A stretch of 7,532 nt of DNA from NCBI GenBank assembly GCA_001801285.1, contig MGXG01000061.1:1-7532 (forward strand). The letters are read 5' to 3'. The notes below the pieces were generated by a model, which saw nothing but the letters and a program-made list of their open reading frames with translations, was not told the origin of the DNA and ran no database searches. Below are positions 4,727-7,532 of this stretch, one piece after another. How positions within the stretch are numbered: position 1 is the stretch's first letter; the number at the start of each line of letters is the position of its first letter. Source of the stretch: Gammaproteobacteria bacterium GWE2_37_16. GTDB taxonomy: Bacteria; Pseudomonadota; Gammaproteobacteria; UBA9339. The translations under genes and the position numbers were made by a program.

Positions 4727-7417
4727 TCAAGCACATCGCAAATGCATACTATAATATCTAACGATAAATTTTTCTATTTCCACTAATATAAATACGCCCA
4801 AAGATAGCAAAATTATATAGAACCACTGTATCAAACTAATTTTTGTTGTTCCGAAAAAATGCTGCATTATCGGCAAATAAGTAAACAACAACTGAAACAT
4901 TAACGTTGCAAAAATAGAAATCAGAATCGGCTTACTACCCCAAATAGTTTTTAGATTACACGAAGAACCATGTATTCTTCGGCAATTTATAAGATAGATT
5001 GTTTCACCACATACCAACATATTAACCGCTATCGTTCTGGCGGTATGTATATCAACTCCAGCTAAACGTTGCCCAACAAATAATCCAAACACACAAGCCG
5101 CTAATAGAATGGTAACAAACACAAGACGCCAAATTAAAAATCCAGATAATATTGGAGTTTTTGGTTTTCGAGGAGCCCTGTGCATAATATTATTTTCAGC
5201 CGGCTCAAAACCTAACGCAACCGATAGTCCAACTGAAGTAATCATATTTACCCATAGAATTTGTACGGGGGTGATTGGTAAAAGAAAACCGAAAATAATG
5301 GCTAAAATAATAACAAACCCTTCTGCCATATTCGTTGGTAAAGCAAACAAAATAACCTTTTTTATATTGTCGTAAACAGTTCTACCTTCCTTAATAGCAT
5401 TAACGATAGTTGTAAAATTATCATCAGCAAGAATCATAGCCGAGGCTTCTTTTGCAATTTCAGCTCCATTTAGACCCATAGAAACGCCTATATCAGCTTT
5501 ACGAAGCGCTGGAGCATCATTTACACCATCCCCAGTCATGGCAACCAACTCTCCCCCAACTTGTAATGCTTCAACTAGTCTTAATTTATGTTGAGGTGTA
5601 GTGCGCGCATAAACATTGACCTGTTTCACTTTGCCTGCAAGCTCAATATCGCTCATCCTATCGATCTCTTTCCCAGTTAATACACCATATTTAATATCTA
5701 TACCCACTTCAGCCGCAATAGTAGCTGCCGTTGCTGCATGATCACCCGTAATCATTTTAACTTTTATCCCAGCAGTATGGCATTCTTTCACAGCATGTAT
5801 TGCTTCAATACGAGGAGCATCAATAAGCCCAAACACCGCCACTAAAACCAGATTTTCTTTTATATCTTGGAACAATAAATCATCTTTTTCTAATGATGCA
5901 TCTTTATAAGCCAAAGCAATAATTCGATAACCAATACTTGCTAAACTATCAATATTTTTAATCCAATAACCAATATCCAATGCTTCTAGAGTACCGTTAG
6001 ATTGTTGCCAAGAACACATTTCTAAAATATGTTCTGGTGCTCCTTTTACATAAATAAAACCATGCCCGGTATGACTATGGTGTAAAGTTGCCATAAATTT
6101 ATGTTCGGATTCATATGGGATAAGGTCTTTTCGTGGGTAACTGCTTTGTAAGAAGTGTATATCCACTTTTGTTTTCAAACCCAACGCTAATAACGCCTTA
6201 TCAATCGGATTCCCTAATATATGTGTAATTTTATCTGAGACTTTGTTAAACTCGGCATCATTACATAATATTGCAGCATGTACTGCTCTTAATAAATCAT
6301 GGTGGCTATCTAGAAATATAACCTCATTGTTGATATCAAATATTTCACTATCATTTTCTTTTACATCATAATAATTCTTAGCTGTTACTATATTTTTTAT
6401 AGTTTGTTCATTACGGGTCAACGTTCCTGTTTTATCAGTACAAATCGTGGTAATTGCACCCATTGTTTCCACAGCAGGCAAATGGCGAATAATAGCATTA
6501 AGTTTAGCCATTCTAGTTACTCCAATGGCTAAAATAATTGTTAATATTGGAGGTAAACCTTCGGGAATTGTTGCAACTGCAAGCCCTACTACCGACATAA
6601 ATACTTGTTCAATCGGTTCTCCCCAAAGAAAAACCCCAACTAAAAAAGTAAGAAGAGAGAGGACAATAATCGCTAACGTTATCCAACGCGCAAAAGAATT
6701 AATCTGTCGTAGAAGTGGTGTAGTTAATGGCTGAATTTTTTTCAGTAATGTACCGATTTTACCTATCTCAGTATTTACGGAAGTAGCTATCACTACTCCG
6801 GTCGCTTTGCCATAGGTAACTGCAGTACCACCATAAACCATCGAAGAGCGTTCTACCAAATCTGCATCTTCTGAAACTGCATCAATACTTTTTTCTATTG
6901 CATTTGATTCACCTGTTAAAATTGACTCTTGAATTTGTAAATTTTTTACCTGCAATAAACGCAAATCAGCTGGGGCTTTATCACCGCTTTTAATTTTAAC
7001 AATATCTCCAGGAACTAATAATTCTGCTAAAATGTTATAACTAGTGCCATTACGAATCACATTTGCTGTTGGTGACAGCATATTACGAATTACCAAAATA
7101 GCTTTTTCTGCCTTCCCTTCTTGGATAAAACCAAAAATAGCATTTAATATGACAACCCCAAAGATAACACTTGCATCTACGAAATGATTTAAAAAAACAG
7201 TAATTACCCCTGAGACAAGTAAAACATAGATAAAAATATTATGAAATTGGTATAAAAAACGCATGAGTACGCTTGGTGTTTTATATGTTTCTAATTGATT
7301 TTTACCATAAATGCCCAAGCGTCTTTCTGCCTCTTCTTCTGATAACCCATATTGGGTACTATGAATTGCATCCAATGTTTCAGAAATAGTCTTTGCATGC
7401 CAATTAATTGGTATCAT
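4727..7417 (-). CDS. P2-type cation-transporting P-type ATPase, substrate unresolved
   Basis: This inner-membrane pump of 896 residues is full length, with ten expected membrane helices. In order: N-terminal cation-ATPase domain (about 1-70), actuator domain with LTGES (167-171), helix 4 with PEGLP (285-289), phosphorylation motif DKTGT with Asp328, nucleotide-binding domain with KGAPE (458-462), TGDH (557-560), hinge TGDGVNDAP (628-636), and helices 5-10 (about 685-888). By the SERCA comparison several ion ligands are kept: Glu286, Asn696, Glu699, Asn724, Thr727 and Glu805. The position of Asp800 is Ser728 (WVNMITSVG). Motifs exclude the heavy-metal P1B class (no CPC) and KdpB. Calcium is therefore doubtful; Na+, K+, H+ or another ion is possible. 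The ATG has AGGA seven bases upstream. It points toward sspA but is about 300 bases away and has its own signals. Confidence 0.92.
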   Translation of the reverse strand: MIPINWHAKTISETLDAIHSTQYGLSEEEAERRLGIYGKNQLETYKTPSVLMRFLYQFHNIFIYVLLVSGVITVFLNHFVDASVIFGVVILNAIFGFIQEGKAEKAILVIRNMLSPTANVIRNGTSYNILAELLVPGDIVKIKSGDKAPADLRLLQVKNLQIQESILTGESNAIEKSIDAVSEDADLVERSSMVYGGTAVTYGKATGVVIATSVNTEIGKIGTLLKKIQPLTTPLLRQINSFARWITLAIIVLSLLTFLVGVFLWGEPIEQVFMSVVGLAVATIPEGLPPILTIILAIGVTRMAKLNAIIRHLPAVETMGAITTICTDKTGTLTRNEQTIKNIVTAKNYYDVKENDSEIFDINNEVIFLDSHHDLLRAVHAAILCNDAEFNKVSDKITHILGNPIDKALLALGLKTKVDIHFLQSSYPRKDLIPYESEHKFMATLHHSHTGHGFIYVKGAPEHILEMCSWQQSNGTLEALDIGYWIKNIDSLASIGYRIIALAYKDASLEKDDLLFQDIKENLVLVAVFGLIDAPRIEAIHAVKECHTAGIKVKMITGDHAATAATIAAEVGIDIKYGVLTGKEIDRMSDIELAGKVKQVNVYARTTPQHKLRLVEALQVGGELVAMTGDGVNDAPALRKADIGVSMGLNGAEIAKEASAMILADDNFTTIVNAIKEGRTVYDNIKKVILFALPTNMAEGFVIILAIIFGFLLPITPVQILWVNMITSVGLSVALGFEPAENNIMHRAPRKPKTPILSGFLIWRLVFVTILLAACVFGLFVGQRLAGVDIHTARTIAVNMLVCGETIYLINCRRIHGSSCNLKTIWGSKPILISIFATLMFQLLFTYLPIMQHFFGTTKISLIQWFYIILLSLGVFILVEIEKFIVRYYSMHLRCA

Positions 7418-7431
7418 AATAATATCCTAAT

Positions 7432-7459
7432 AAAATATTAAACATTATGGTTCTGTCAA
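7432..7459 (-). promoter_or_regulatory. Possible ATPase promoter with perfect -35
   Basis: The minus strand has a consensus TTGACA (7459-7454), a 16-base spacer and TATTTT (7437-7432, four of six). The predicted start near 7425 would fall within the AGGA ribosome binding site (7428-7425), leaving almost no leader. Either the true -10 is different or the -35 match is accidental. Nothing else was recognised in 7460-7532. Confidence 0.25.
7448..7457 (+). repeat. Right copy of the 10-base direct repeat flanking the ATPase
   Basis: TGGTTCTGTC is identical to 4616-4625, in the same orientation, and lies 31 bases upstream of the ATPase start codon. Similarity stops after these ten bases (AATACTG here, GCAAATA there). 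A repeat this short is weak evidence for a boundary. Confidence 0.3.
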
Positions 7460-7532
7460 TACTGAGTCCGTTTTGTATTTTTAGTATCAATGCACCTTAT
7501 CTTCACGTGGCTGCTACAAATAATTCATTAAA

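Noticed and set aside
5109..5375. Open frame on the + strand inside the ATPase gene, and similar ones at 6447-6734, 755-964 and 2630-2959 (minus)
   Set aside because: They lie wholly inside genes with clear family motifs in the other frame and show no recognisable domain, signal or ribosome site.
1..7532. CRISPR array, tRNA, rRNA, prophage or toxin-antitoxin genes
   Set aside because: Both strands were read: no regularly spaced repeats, no cloverleaf-like sequence and no unassigned small gene pairs were seen.

Overview
The window is an AT-rich bacterial chromosome segment with six complete protein genes and no RNA genes. It comes from a gammaproteobacterium. LpoA/LppC, YraN, DolP-type BON lipoprotein and an SspA-SspB pair are all close to their Enterobacteriaceae counterparts and rarely occur together elsewhere. 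The low GC, AT-rich spacers and possible repeat or IS debris would suit a Legionellales-like or other host-associated lineage, but the sequence alone does not prove this.

Layout. Positions 1-105 hold no supported gene, only a palindromic element at 52-81. A leftward unit follows: lpoA (519-1766, lipoprotein activator of peptidoglycan synthase PBP1A) then yraN (106-480, UPF0102 nuclease-like). Diverging from it across a spacer with back-to-back candidate promoters is a rightward unit: dolP (2018-2608, dual-BON outer-membrane lipoprotein) and, one base later, an M50 site-2-type membrane protease (2610-3263). Converging on that is the leftward sspA-sspB operon (3794-3297 and 4422-3799). It has a clear extended -10 promoter, a hairpin in its leader and an operator-like dyad at the start site. 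A spacer of about 300 bases with several small repeats follows. Last is a leftward 896-residue P-type cation ATPase (4727-7417).

How the genes relate. lpoA, yraN and dolP form a conserved envelope neighbourhood (E. coli order rsmI / lpoA-yraN-diaA-dolP), rearranged here so that dolP stands where rsmI usually does. SspA is an RNA-polymerase-associated stress factor and SspB is the ClpXP adaptor for ssrA-tagged proteins. The ATPase is not a usual neighbour of sspA and may be a later arrival.

I found no convincing new defence, mobile or regulatory system. The best leads are an LpoA lacking its TPR domain, a P2-type ATPase with a Ser where Ca2+ pumps have an essential Asp, tight dolP-protease coupling, and the repeats and dyad upstream of sspA.
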